Assembly (NCBI GenBank): GCA_021815905.1
Contig: JAKAZP010000005.1
Coordinates: 1 to 18,767 of the forward strand
Length of the DNA: 18,767 nt
Source of the DNA: Pseudomonadota bacterium
Lineage (GTDB): Bacteria; Pseudomonadota; Gammaproteobacteria; Steroidobacterales; Steroidobacteraceae
Direction: 5' to 3'
The notes under the pieces are model-generated. The model saw only the letters and a program-made list of their open reading frames with translations. It did not search any database and was not told where the DNA came from. Positions 7,080-14,418 of the stretch are shown in pieces. Both the position numbers and the translations under genes were made by a program. Within the stretch, counting starts at the first letter, position 1; each line of letters starts with the position of its first letter.

Positions 7080-7724
7080 ATGAAACCAGACCATACGCTG
7101 CTCGCCGGGCCGTTGGCTGCCGCGATCTTCGGCTTGGGCATCGGCCTGCTGCCGCTCTGGATTCCCGGATACGATCAGATTCACCAGACGGTGAGCGAGA
7201 TCGGCATGAGGGGATCGCCGATGGAGGTCCCCTTCAGCATCATGCTGATCGCGGTGGCGGTGTGCGTGTTGGTCTTCGGATGGGGTCTCGGCGCCGCCTC
7301 CCTCCGTGCGGGCCATTCCCCGCTCGCCGGGTACCTGGCGGCCTCGATGGCGGTCTGCGCCGCGGGCATCGCGCTGTTCCCCTTTCCGGCCGCGCCTCAC
7401 AACTACTTCGGAATGTTGGAGCTGGTCGGATACCAGGCGCCGCTCGCTTTCGCCATCGCCTGGCGCCGGGACGTGCGCGCCGCGCGCCTGGTGCGGCTCT
7501 CGTGGCTCATGGGAGCGCTCATGTGGGCTGCCATCGCGCTGAACCTGGGCGCGCTCGAGCGCGGCGGCATCGTCTGGGCTTACGAGCGGCCGTTCTACGG
7601 ACTGGTGCAGCGCTCGCTGTTCGCCGTCTTCTTCCTGTGGTGCGCCGCGCTTGGCGCGATGTTGCACACGGAAGAGCGGCGCCGCACGCCCGCGGGCAGC
7701 GTCACCCTCGCAAAGGGGCTGTGA
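7080..7724 (+). CDS. DUF998 family membrane protein
   Basis: The 214-residue protein has about six hydrophobic segments (roughly residues 6-28, 49-70, 80-102, 108-128, 136-158 and 175-200). It carries the DUF998 hallmark after the first helix, Y..IHQTVSEIGMRGSPMEVPFSI. DUF998 proteins are inner-membrane proteins of unknown function. The ATG at 7080 is preferred to an earlier in-frame start at 6966: the earlier one would overlap rsmE and add a hydrophilic tail, a G-rich stretch precedes 7080, and a promoter-like element at 7022-7030 would lie inside the longer version. It is convergent with the ABC ATPase gene, 6 nt between stops, and appears to be a single-gene unit. Confidence 0.8.
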   Translation: MKPDHTLLAGPLAAAIFGLGIGLLPLWIPGYDQIHQTVSEIGMRGSPMEVPFSIMLIAVAVCVLVFGWGLGAASLRAGHSPLAGYLAASMAVCAAGIALFPFPAAPHNYFGMLELVGYQAPLAFAIAWRRDVRAARLVRLSWLMGALMWAAIALNLGALERGGIVWAYERPFYGLVQRSLFAVFFLWCAALGAMLHTEERRRTPAGSVTLAKGL

Positions 7725-7730
7725 GCGGGC

Positions 7731-8504
7731 TCAGGCGCTGACGAAGATCCGCCGCCCGTCCTGCTCGATCTCGAGCATCGGCGCCTCGTAGAGCTCGCTC
7801 AGCGCCGCCGCGGTGAGCAGCTCCTTCACCGGCCCCGCCCGCCAGCGGCCGTCGCCGTAGAGCAGCAGCGCCCGGTCCGCGAACCGCGCGGCGATCGTCG
7901 GATCGTGCAGCGTCGTGATGACGGTTCGGCCCGAGCGTGTCAGCTCCCTGAACAGCGTGAGGATCGCCATCTGATGGCGGGGATCGAGATGGTTGGTCGG
8001 CTCGTCGAGCAGGAAGATGGCCGGGTCCTGGGCGAGGAGAGCGGCGATCGCGACACGGCGCATCTCGCCTCCCGAGAGCGTGTCCGTGCGCCGCTCGGCG
8101 AAGGCCGCGAGATCCACCGCCTCGAGCGCCTCCCGGGCGATGCGCTCGTCCTCGCCGCTTTCCCATTGCCAGAGCGCAAGGTGCGGATGCCGTCCGATGA
8201 GCACCGCTTCGAGCGCCGTGGTCACGAAGGATTCCTCCAGGTCCTGCGCGAGCAGGCCGAGCCGCAGCGCGATCGCGCGCCGGCGCAAGGTCTCGAGCGG
8301 GCTGTCGTCGAGGCAGACGGTGCCCGACTCGCACGGCCTGAGTCCCGCGAGCGTATGCAGCGTCAGCGTCTTGCCCGAGCCGTTGCGCCCGAGGATGGCG
8401 ACGAGCTCCCCGGGGCCGGCTTCGAGCGACAGCTCCCAAACCAGGCGGCGGTCGCCGACGGCGATGCCGATCCCGCGGGCCGACAGCCGCGTCGGCCGCT
8501 TCAG
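7731..8504 (-). CDS. ABC transporter ATP-binding protein, BtuD/FecE type; non-canonical start
   Basis: This is the nucleotide-binding subunit of an importer of the FecCD/BtuCD class (B12, siderophore or haem). All ATPase motifs are intact, numbered from the CTG at 8504: Walker A GRNGSGKT (39-46), Q-loop Gln87, signature LSGGE (143-147), Walker B IFLLDEP with Asp167 and Glu168, and H-loop His200. Total is 257 residues, normal for the family. The natural N terminus (LSARGIGIAVGDRRLV) begins just after the pdxH stop, but no ATG, GTG or TTG is available there. The best candidate is a CTG overlapping the pdxH stop as CTGA; the next alternatives are a CTG at 8486 or a GTG at 8618 deep inside pdxH. 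The likely permease partner is encoded 3 kb away (11602-12587) and is frameshifted. The substrate is not determinable here; a B12 role is suggested only by the adenosyltransferase gene. Confidence 0.85.
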   Translation of the reverse strand: MKRPTRLSARGIGIAVGDRRLVWELSLEAGPGELVAILGRNGSGKTLTLHTLAGLRPCESGTVCLDDSPLETLRRRAIALRLGLLAQDLEESFVTTALEAVLIGRHPHLALWQWESGEDERIAREALEAVDLAAFAERRTDTLSGGEMRRVAIAALLAQDPAIFLLDEPTNHLDPRHQMAILTLFRELTRSGRTVITTLHDPTIAARFADRALLLYGDGRWRAGPVKELLTAAALSELYEAPMLEIEQDGRRIFVSA

Positions 8505-9187
8505 GGCTGCAGGCGCGTCGCGGTCCAGGAGCCCGCCTCGAAGCGCCCGCCCGGCAGCGGCGTCAGCGCTCGCCCCCAGCGCGCGCGGTCGTGGATGCGA
8601 GCCTCGCCTTCGACCCACAGCTCGACCGAATCGGCCCAGAGGTGATAGCCGCCCCAGTGCGGCGGGCGCGGAATCTCGACATCGGGCTCGCTCTCCCCGT
8701 CCGCCTCCGCGGGCACGGGCGCGCCGAAGCGCTCGGCCGCCGCCCTGAGCGAATCGAGCAGCGCCGCGCGCGAGCCGACCGGCTCGCTCTGGGCGCTCGC
8801 CCAGGCGCCGAGCCGGCTCTGCCAAGGCCGGGACGCGAAGTAGGCATCGCTGTCGGCGGCGGGCGCCCGCACCACCTTGCCCTCGATCCGCACCTGCCGA
8901 TGCAGCGCGTCCCAGTGGAACACGGCCGCCGCGCGCGGGTTCCCGGCGAGCTGGCGACCCTTGCTCGAGAGGTAGTTCGTGTAGAAAACCAGATATCCCG
9001 GCTGCGGCACCACCTCCTTGCAGAGCACCACGCGCGCCGACGGCTGGCCGCCGGGCTCGCTGGTCGCGAGCACCATCGCGTTGGGGTTGGGCTGACGACG
9101 CTGCTGCCAGGCCTCGGCCATCCAGCGGTCGAGGATGAGGAGCGGCTCTTCGGGCAGCGGCTCGGGCAGCAGCTCTGTGTGTCGCAT
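8501..9187 (-). CDS. pdxH: Pyridoxamine/pyridoxine 5'-phosphate oxidase PdxH
   Basis: PdxH is the FMN-dependent oxidase that converts PNP or PMP to pyridoxal 5'-phosphate in the last step of PLP synthesis and salvage. The 228-residue protein shows [47 protein letters not shown] (FMN and phosphate binding), [25 protein letters not shown], and the C-terminal PPHWGGY followed by [13 protein letters not shown]. It ends in ATRLQP, close to the usual RL.P terminus. The ATG at 9187 gives normal length; earlier frame extends into the divergent tyrA region and is not supported. Its stop overlaps the proposed start of the ABC ATPase. PLP made by this enzyme is the cofactor of BioA, also in this window, though they are not in one operon. 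Confidence 0.95.
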   Translation of the reverse strand: MRHTELLPEPLPEEPLLILDRWMAEAWQQRRQPNPNAMVLATSEPGGQPSARVVLCKEVVPQPGYLVFYTNYLSSKGRQLAGNPRAAAVFHWDALHRQVRIEGKVVRAPAADSDAYFASRPWQSRLGAWASAQSEPVGSRAALLDSLRAAAERFGAPVPAEADGESEPDVEIPRPPHWGGYHLWADSVELWVEGEARIHDRARWGRALTPLPGGRFEAGSWTATRLQP

Positions 9188-9254
9188 CGTGGCGATAGGG
9201 TACCGCAACCGCAAGCCGGCGGCCGCCGCCCGGCGCCGGCTCGACTTGCAGCGC

Positions 9255-9269
9255 ACGGGCGGTGCCCGT
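9255..9269. repeat. Inverted repeat in the pdxH-tyrA divergent region
   Basis: ACGGGC-GGT-GCCCGT is a perfect 6-bp inverted repeat with a 3-nt centre, in the 127-nt gap between the divergent pdxH and tyrA starts. It is followed by AAAAGGGAAAG toward tyrA. A weak promoter-like pair (TTGCAG at 9246-9251 and TAAAAG at 9269-9274, 17-nt spacing) would place the repeat between -35 and -10, as for a repressor operator. No known regulator consensus, including the TyrR box, matches it. Confidence 0.3.
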
Positions 9270-9314
9270 AAAAGGGAAAGACCCTCGGCCGCAAACGCCC
9301 CGGATCTTCTGCCT

Positions 9315-10439
9315 ATGACGCGGGATGACCTAACGCTGGATGACTTGCGCCGCCGCCTGAGCGACATCGATCGGCGGATTCTCGAGCTCATGGCGGAACG
9401 CAAGGCCGCGAGCTCCGAGGTGGCCCGCGTGAAGCGCTCGACCGGGCGCCCCACCCGGGATTTCGAGCGCGAGCGGGAGGTGATCCTCGGAGCGCGCGCC
9501 TGCGCCCTCGAGCTCGGACTGTCCCCGGCGCTCGCCGAGGAGATGCTGCGCCTGCTCATCCGCGCCTCGCTCACCACCCAGGAGCAGGCGAGCGTCGCGG
9601 CCCGGGGCGCGGGCTCGGGCCGGCGCGCGCTCGTGATCGGAGGCGCCGGCAAGATGGGACGGTGGTTCGTGCAGTTTCTCGCCTCTCAGGGCTTCGCGGT
9701 CGATGTCGCCGACCCGGCCGAGGGGCCGGCCGGGGTGCCGCAGGTCCGCGACTGGCGCACGACCGATCTCAAACACGATTACATCATCGTGGCGACTCCC
9801 CTCGGAATGACCGATGCGATCCTGCGCGATCTGGCGCTGCGTCGCCCGGCCGGCGTCATATTCGACGTCGGCTCGCTGAAGTCGCCGCTGCGGGCGGGCC
9901 TGCTCGCCCTGAGATCGCACGGCTGCCGCGTCACCTCCATCCATCCGATGTTCGGCCCCGACACGGAGCTCCTGACCGGACGGCATGTCATCTTCGTCGA
10001 TCTCGGCAGCGCCGAGGCGCTCGCGGGCGCGCGCGAGCTGTTCGCTCCCACCATGGCGGAGCAGGTGGTGATGAGCCTCGATGATCACGACCGGTTGATC
10101 GCCTACGTGCTCGGCCTCTCGCACGCGCTCAACATCGCATTCTTCACCGCGCTCGCCGAAAGCGGCGAGGCGGCGCCGAAGCTGGCGCGGCTCTCGAGCA
10201 CCACCTTCGACGCGCAGCTCGACGTCGCCGCGCGTGTCGCGGAGGAAAGTCCCGAGCTCTACTACGAGATCCAGAGCCTGAACGACTACGGCGCGGAGTC
10301 GCTGGAAGCGCTCTCGAAGGCGGTCGAGCGCCTGCGCGCGGCGGTGTTGTCGCAGGATCACGACGTGTTCGTGGCGCTGATGCGCCAGGGGCGCGAATAT
10401 CTCGCCGACCGGCGCACCGTCGCGGAGCGCCGGGCGTAG
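9315..10439 (+). CDS. tyrA: Bifunctional chorismate mutase / prephenate dehydrogenase TyrA
   Basis: The fused enzyme rearranges chorismate to prephenate and oxidatively decarboxylates prephenate to 4-hydroxyphenylpyruvate for tyrosine synthesis. The 374-residue protein (E. coli TyrA has 373) begins with an AroQ-type mutase domain (about residues 5-90: [30 protein letters not shown]). The NAD-binding dehydrogenase follows, with [10 protein letters not shown] at 109-118 and the catalytic region IHPMFGPD containing His210. Later [20 protein letters not shown] aligns with the E. coli HDQNMAFIQALRHF segment. The ATG at 9315 directly precedes the mutase domain; the longer frame upstream lies in the promoter region and pdxH. 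The cyclase gene follows 12 nt downstream. This fusion is typical of gammaproteobacteria and supports the taxonomic guess. Confidence 0.95.
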   Translation: MTRDDLTLDDLRRRLSDIDRRILELMAERKAASSEVARVKRSTGRPTRDFEREREVILGARACALELGLSPALAEEMLRLLIRASLTTQEQASVAARGAGSGRRALVIGGAGKMGRWFVQFLASQGFAVDVADPAEGPAGVPQVRDWRTTDLKHDYIIVATPLGMTDAILRDLALRRPAGVIFDVGSLKSPLRAGLLALRSHGCRVTSIHPMFGPDTELLTGRHVIFVDLGSAEALAGARELFAPTMAEQVVMSLDDHDRLIAYVLGLSHALNIAFFTALAESGEAAPKLARLSSTTFDAQLDVAARVAEESPELYYEIQSLNDYGAESLEALSKAVERLRAAVLSQDHDVFVALMRQGREYLADRRTVAERRA

Positions 10440-10451
10440 AATCCCTCTTCG

Positions 10452-11633
10452 ATGCGAGCGTCGTACCAGCCGCCGTCGCGATCGTCCGCCCCGGCGGAAG
10501 CCGGGCCCGCGCGCGCGCTCGAGGAGGAAAACGAGCTGCTGCGCGCGCGGTTGCGCGAGCTCACCGGGGAGGTCAGCCGCAACGATTCCCTGCTGCGCAA
10601 GACGCAGGAGCGCGAGCTCGAGCTGCTGCGCGCCGGATCGCTCGCGCAGCTGCTCGAGAGGCTGATCGGCGGCCTCCGGGCGTCCTACCAGCTCGATGCC
10701 GTGACGCTGGTCATGCCCGACCCGCAGCACGAGGTCAGGCACTTGCTCTCGGGCGACGGACTGAGCGTCGAGCAGCTCGAGGGCGTGCAGTTCGTCGACG
10801 CGCTGCTCGCGGCGGCCCCGCAGGTCGCGCACCTCGAGCGCCCCTGGCTCGGGCCCTTCCGCCTCGTCGACCACGAGCTGCTGCTGCCCGGAATCCGCAG
10901 CCTGGGCAGCGTCGCGCTCATTCCGCTGAAGCGCCAGGAGCAGCTCGACGGTGTGTTGGTCTTCTTCAGCGCCGACCCGCAGCGCTTCACCCGCGACCTC
11001 GCCAGCGACTTCCTCGCGCATCTCGGCCTGGTGTCGGCGATCTGCATCGAGAACGCCGTCAACCGCGCGCGTCTCGTGCGCAGCGGCCTCACGGACTTCC
11101 TCACCGGATTCCACAACCGCCGCTATCTGCAGGCGAGGCTGCGCGAGGAGCTCGCGCGCGCGCAGCGCGGCGCAGCGCCGGTGGCGTGCCTGATGATCGA
11201 CATCGACCACTTCAAGCGCATCAACGACCGGTACGGGCACCTCGCGGGCGACGCCGTGCTGCGGGAGGTGGCCCAGCGGATCGATGCCGAGATGCGCACG
11301 AGCGACACCGGTGTGCGTTTCGGCGGAGACGAGTTCGCGATCGTGTTGCCGCACGGCAGCCTCGAGGACGGCGAGCGCGTCGCCGCCCGCGTGCTCGCCG
11401 CGGTCGCCAGTCAGCCGATCACCATCGGCGCGCAGGCGAGCGAGACCATCACGCTCTCGATCGGAGTCGCGGCGGCGGCGCCCGCACCCGCGGCGCGCGA
11501 TTTCAAGGCGCTCGCCGACCGCCTGATCGCGGAGGCGGATGCCGCGCTCTACCGTGCGAAGAGCGCCGGCCGGTACCGGATCTCGGCCTCGAGCCAACTC
11601 GTCATCGGCTCGTCCGACGCAGCAGCAGGATGA
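10452..11633 (+). CDS. Diguanylate cyclase with N-terminal coiled coil and GAF/DUF484-like sensor domain
   Basis: The 393-residue protein probably makes cyclic di-GMP from two GTP. Residues about 20-60 form a charged coiled coil (ALEEENELLRARLRELTGEVSRND), which commonly dimerises cyclases. Residues about 62-205 look like a GAF or DUF484-like sensor (LIPLKRQEQLDGVLVFFSADP...F...FLAHLGLVSAICIENAVNR). The GGDEF domain follows with LTGFHNRRYL, MIDIDHFKRINDRYGH and an intact RFGGDEF (GGDEF at 291-295). An RxxD inhibitory site (RTSD, 282-285) lies exactly five residues before GGDEF, so product inhibition is expected. No membrane helix is visible, so it is cytoplasmic. It starts 12 nt after tyrA, and a TAGAAT overlapping the tyrA stop (10437-10442) resembles a -10 box. 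Its last 32 nt overlap the convergent permease gene. Confidence 0.9.
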   Translation: MRASYQPPSRSSAPAEAGPARALEEENELLRARLRELTGEVSRNDSLLRKTQERELELLRAGSLAQLLERLIGGLRASYQLDAVTLVMPDPQHEVRHLLSGDGLSVEQLEGVQFVDALLAAAPQVAHLERPWLGPFRLVDHELLLPGIRSLGSVALIPLKRQEQLDGVLVFFSADPQRFTRDLASDFLAHLGLVSAICIENAVNRARLVRSGLTDFLTGFHNRRYLQARLREELARAQRGAAPVACLMIDIDHFKRINDRYGHLAGDAVLREVAQRIDAEMRTSDTGVRFGGDEFAIVLPHGSLEDGERVAARVLAAVASQPITIGAQASETITLSIGVAAAAPAPAARDFKALADRLIAEADAALYRAKSAGRYRISASSQLVIGSSDAAAG

Positions 11634-12587
11634 ACATCGGCGCGCCGATCAGCGCCATGATCGCCCCCACCGGCAGCTGACGCGGCGCCACCACCGTGCG
11701 CGCGGCGAGATCCGCCGCCGCGAGCAGCGTGCCGCCGAGCACCGCCGAGGCGGGCGCCACGATGCGGTGGTCGCTGGTGCGGAAGGCGAGGCGCACGGCA
11801 TGGGGCGTGATGAGCCCGACGAACCCCACCGTGCCCGCGCTCACCACCGCGATGGCGGTGAGGGCGGCGCAGCCGAGGAACACCAGAGTGCGCCAGAGCT
11901 CGAGCCGCATGCCGACGCTGCGCGCCCGCAGCTCGCCCGCCGCGAGCACGTTGAGCGGGCGCGCGAGCAGGAATGCCAGGGCGAGCGCGATCAGCGCCGC
12001 CGTCACGCTCGCCCAGGGGTCGAATGCCCACTCGAGATCGCCTGCCAGCCAGAACACCATGCCGCGCAGGCTGTCCGAATGCGCGAGCGAGAGCAGCACC
12101 GTGACGAACGCCCCGCAGGCGCTCGCAAGCACGACTCCGGTCAGCAGCAGCCGGGTGGTGCCCCGCCCCGGGACAGCAGATGGACGGCGAGAACCGCGAC
12201 CGCGGCCCCGGCGAGCGCCGCCGATTGCACCATGAAGGCCGCGGCGCCGGCGATCATCGCGAGCAGCGCGCCCACCGCCGCGCCGCCGGAGACCCCGAGC
12301 ACGAACGGGTCGGCGAGGGAGTTGCGGAACAGCGCCTGCAGCAGCACCCCGGTGAGCGCGAGGAGGCTCCCGACGCCGAAGGCCGCGAGGGTTCGCGGCA
12401 GGCGCACCGTGAGCGCCACGGCGCGCGCGGTGCTGTCGCCATATCCCAGCAGCGCGGCGGCGATCCTGTCGGGTCCGATTCCGGCGCTGCCGACCAGGAG
12501 CGAGCCCGCGAATACGACCGCCGCCGCGGCGAGGAGTGCGATCAGCCCCTTCCAGGTCCCACGGCCCGCGGGACGAATTGTCGCCAT
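11602..12587 (-). pseudogene. FecCD/BtuC-type ABC transporter permease, interrupted by a one-base frameshift
   Basis: Two frames encode one permease. The N-terminal part (ATG at 12587 to a stop at 12141) has the family core RLPRTLAAFGVGSLLALTGVLLQALFRNSLADPFVLGVSGGAAVGAL. The C-terminal part (to the stop at 11602) continues as TRLLLTGVVLASACGAFVTVLLS and ends with PVGAIMALIGAPMFILLLRR, the normal FecCD ending. The break is in a G/C run (12160-12172 on the plus strand): adding one G to either GGGG run on the coding strand joins HLLSRG to GTTRLLL and gives about 328 residues, normal length. The rest is undamaged, with no other stop or indel. It may therefore be a recent mutation, a phase-variable run or a sequencing error. 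Family role: inner-membrane channel of a B12/siderophore importer pairing with an ATPase such as that at 7731-8504. No substrate-binding protein is seen. Confidence 0.85.
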
Positions 12588-12595
12588 CGGCCTCA

Positions 12596-12611
12596 CGTCA
12601 CATCCGTCACA
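12596..12611. repeat. Tandem CGTCACA direct repeat upstream of the permease gene
   Basis: CGTCACA occurs at 12596-12602 and again at 12605-12611, a 9-bp period, in the 90-nt gap between the divergent permease and rppH starts (TGTGACG twice when read toward the permease). It begins 9 bp before the permease ATG. It could be a regulator site, but two copies of a 7-mer are weak evidence. Confidence 0.25.
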
Positions 12612-12677
12612 CCCAAAGCGCGCGAGGATACGAGCGGGAGCTTGCTCACGACAAGCCGCGCTTGATAAAAGCTCACC

Positions 12678-13244
12678 ATGGTGAGAGACATCATCGACTC
12701 GGACGGCTTCCGGGCGAACGTCGGCATCGTGCTGATGCGCGAGGGGGGCGAGGTATTCCTCGGCCGCCGCACGGGCGGGCGCGGGTGGCAGTTTCCCCAG
12801 GGCGGGGTCCGCGAGGGGGAGAGCCCCGAGGCGGCGGTGTTGCGGGAGCTCAACGAGGAGACCGGGCTCATCGGGGCCGACGTCGAGCTTCTCGGGCACA
12901 CCGCTCGCTGGCTGCGCTACCGGCTGCCGGCGCGCTACGTCCGACGTCATCAGCGGCCGCTCTGCATCGGGCAGAAGCAGCGCTGGTTCCTGCTCAGGCT
13001 GCGGCGCGAGCCGGTCACCTTCGATTTCGGGCGGACGGATGAGCCGGAATTCGACGAATGGCGCTGGGCGGGCTTCTGGGAACCGGTCCGGGAGGTCATC
13101 TATTTCAAGCGCTCGGTGTATCGTCGCGCACTGCGCGAGCTCGCGCCCATCGCCTTCCCCGAGGGCCTGCCGTCGCTGCCGCCGTGGTGGGAGGAGCAGC
13201 CCCGCCGCAGTCCCCCCGCGGACGCCGATGCACCCACTCCGTGA
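12678..13244 (+). CDS. rppH: RNA pyrophosphohydrolase RppH
   Basis: RppH removes pyrophosphate from the 5' end of mRNAs and so starts RNase E-dependent decay. The 188-residue protein begins [19 protein letters not shown], matching the RppH-specific 'IDsdGyRpNVGIvl' start, and has WQFPQGGV leading into a complete Nudix box (residues 42-64: GGVREGE...RELNEETGL with catalytic Glu57, Glu60 and Glu61). The central [13 protein letters not shown] and C-terminal [28 protein letters not shown] also match. The Pro-rich tail after residue 165 is slightly longer than in E. coli (176 residues). I used the ATG at 12678; a GTG is the next codon. No Shine-Dalgarno is visible, and an AT-rich TTGATAAAA lies just 8 nt upstream, so the mRNA could have a very short leader. 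The DUF6776 gene follows after 9 nt. Confidence 0.94.
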   Translation: MVRDIIDSDGFRANVGIVLMREGGEVFLGRRTGGRGWQFPQGGVREGESPEAAVLRELNEETGLIGADVELLGHTARWLRYRLPARYVRRHQRPLCIGQKQRWFLLRLRREPVTFDFGRTDEPEFDEWRWAGFWEPVREVIYFKRSVYRRALRELAPIAFPEGLPSLPPWWEEQPRRSPPADADAPTP

Positions 13245-13253
13245 GCGGACCCG

Positions 13254-13994
13254 GTGAGCCTCTTGAGCAAGGAATTACGTCCGGACATCGTCGTTCGAGG
13301 CCTTTCTCCCCGCCGGCGCGGCATCGTGAGGACCGTGCTGCTGATCGCCTCGGCCGCCTGTCTCTACGCCGCCTTCGAGCTCGGCCGCTACAGCGCCGGC
13401 TACAGCATCGTCGCGGCCTTGCGGCAGCGGATGCACTGGAGTGGCGCGGTCAAGCACCTCGAGGCCGCGAATCGCTCGCTGCGGGCGCACCTCATCGATC
13501 TGGAGACCGTCGCCGCCGCGCGCGCCCGGGAGGATCAGGTCGTGTCGCGAACCATCGGGGATCTGCAGGCCCAGGTGGCGAATGACACTCAGGAGCTCGC
13601 GTTCTACCGCGGCGTGGTGGCCTCGGGGGCACCCGCGATCGGCCTGCGTCTCGCGATGGTCCGATTCAGCTCCGCCAAGGTGCCGGGAACCTATACGGTG
13701 CACGTCTCGCTGGTGCGCGCGGGTCTTCCCGACGGGATGACGAGCGGAACCATGAGCTTGACCGTGGACGGCGTGACCGCGGCAGGCGCGCCGTCCACGC
13801 TGGACAATGCGACCCTCGCCGCAGGCTCGGCCGACCTGCCCTACAGCTTTCGCTACTATCAGGACCTCCAGCAGAGCGTGACGCTGCCGGCCGGCTTTCA
13901 TCCGAAGCGGGTGGACGTGGAGCTGCGCTCCAGCCGCAAGGACGTTCCTCCGCTCACCCAGACGTTCCCCTGGAGCGCCGTCGCGGCGCCGTGA
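13254..13994 (+). CDS. DUF6776-like protein: one membrane helix, coiled coil and C-terminal domain
   Basis: The 246-residue protein has a short basic cytoplasmic tail, a single membrane helix (about residues 24-43), a long alpha-helical coiled coil (about 60-118) and a beta-rich C-terminal domain (about 122-246) with conserved-looking SLVRAGLPDG and YSFRYYQDLQQSVTLPAGFHPKRVDVEL. It is probably a bitopic inner-membrane protein with most of its mass in the periplasm. The family assignment rests on this layout and on position: a protein of this type precedes bactofilin and erpA in pseudomonads too. The GTG start at 13254 follows the rppH stop by 9 nt with AGCGGA upstream. Its stop overlaps a possible bactofilin start (GTGA). 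The function is not established; its topology recalls the coiled-coil membrane partners of bactofilins (inference). Confidence 0.78.
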   Translation: MSLLSKELRPDIVVRGLSPRRRGIVRTVLLIASAACLYAAFELGRYSAGYSIVAALRQRMHWSGAVKHLEAANRSLRAHLIDLETVAAARAREDQVVSRTIGDLQAQVANDTQELAFYRGVVASGAPAIGLRLAMVRFSSAKVPGTYTVHVSLVRAGLPDGMTSGTMSLTVDGVTAAGAPSTLDNATLAAGSADLPYSFRYYQDLQQSVTLPAGFHPKRVDVELRSSRKDVPPLTQTFPWSAVAAP

Positions 13995-14017
13995 GGATCG
14001 CCGGACCGGGAGCCGCC

Positions 14018-14407
14018 ATGCTGAATCGCGACCTCAAGCCTCCGCGCATCGATACCCTGATCGCGAAATCCGTGCGCGTGCGGGGCGATCTGGAGTTCTC
14101 GGGCGGCCTGCATCTCGACGGCCACGTCGAGGGCAACGTGCGCGCCGAGCCGCCGGCGCAGGCCACCTTGTCGGTGAGCGAAACCGGCTCCATAGAGGGC
14201 TCCATCGAGGCGCACGATGTGGTGCTGAATGGCACGGTCCGGGGCGACATCCTCGCCACCGGCCGGGTCGTCCTCGGCTCCAAGGCCCGGGTCGAGGGCA
14301 ACGTGCATTATGGCGTGATCGAGGTCACGCTCGGGGCGCAGATCAGCGGGAAGCTCCTGCGGCTCGATCCGCCGCCGGCGGAGCCGGCGCTGGCGGAGAG
14401 CCGCTGA
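14018..14407 (+). CDS. Bactofilin (polymer-forming cytoskeletal protein)
   Basis: Bactofilins self-assemble without nucleotide into membrane-associated filaments that organise wall synthesis, polarity or appendages. The 129-residue protein has the typical short N-terminal tail, then IDTLIAKSVRVRGDLEFSGGLHLDGHVEGNV. Repeating six-residue beta-helix rungs follow (GSIEGSIEAHDVVLNGTVRGDILATGRVVLGSKARVEGNVHYGVIEVTLGAQISGKL), then a Pro/Ala-rich C-terminal tail. I chose the ATG at 14018 because GGGAG (14008-14012) precedes it by 5 nt. A GTG at 13991 that overlaps the DUF6776 stop (GTGA) would add nine residues and is a real alternative. Either way it is tightly coupled to the DUF6776 gene. Which cellular process it serves cannot be told from sequence. 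Confidence 0.92.
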   Translation: MLNRDLKPPRIDTLIAKSVRVRGDLEFSGGLHLDGHVEGNVRAEPPAQATLSVSETGSIEGSIEAHDVVLNGTVRGDILATGRVVLGSKARVEGNVHYGVIEVTLGAQISGKLLRLDPPPAEPALAESR

Positions 14408-14418
14408 GCGGCGGGTCT

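Noticed and set aside
9330..11597. A 755-codon open frame on the minus strand across tyrA and the cyclase gene
   Set aside because: It is antisense to two well-identified genes and has the Arg/Ala/Glu/His-rich composition typical of shadow frames in G+C-rich DNA; no domain is recognisable.
12588..12677. Cobalamin riboswitch upstream of the BtuC-like permease, also considered at 2050-2144
   Set aside because: The gaps are only 90 and 95 nt, too short for the usual structure, and I see no B12-box sequence.
14400..14412. GCCGC-TGA-GCGGC hairpin at the bactofilin stop followed by GGGTCTTT as a terminator
   Set aside because: The stem is only 5 bp and the T stretch is short and displaced by three Gs; not enough for a terminator call.
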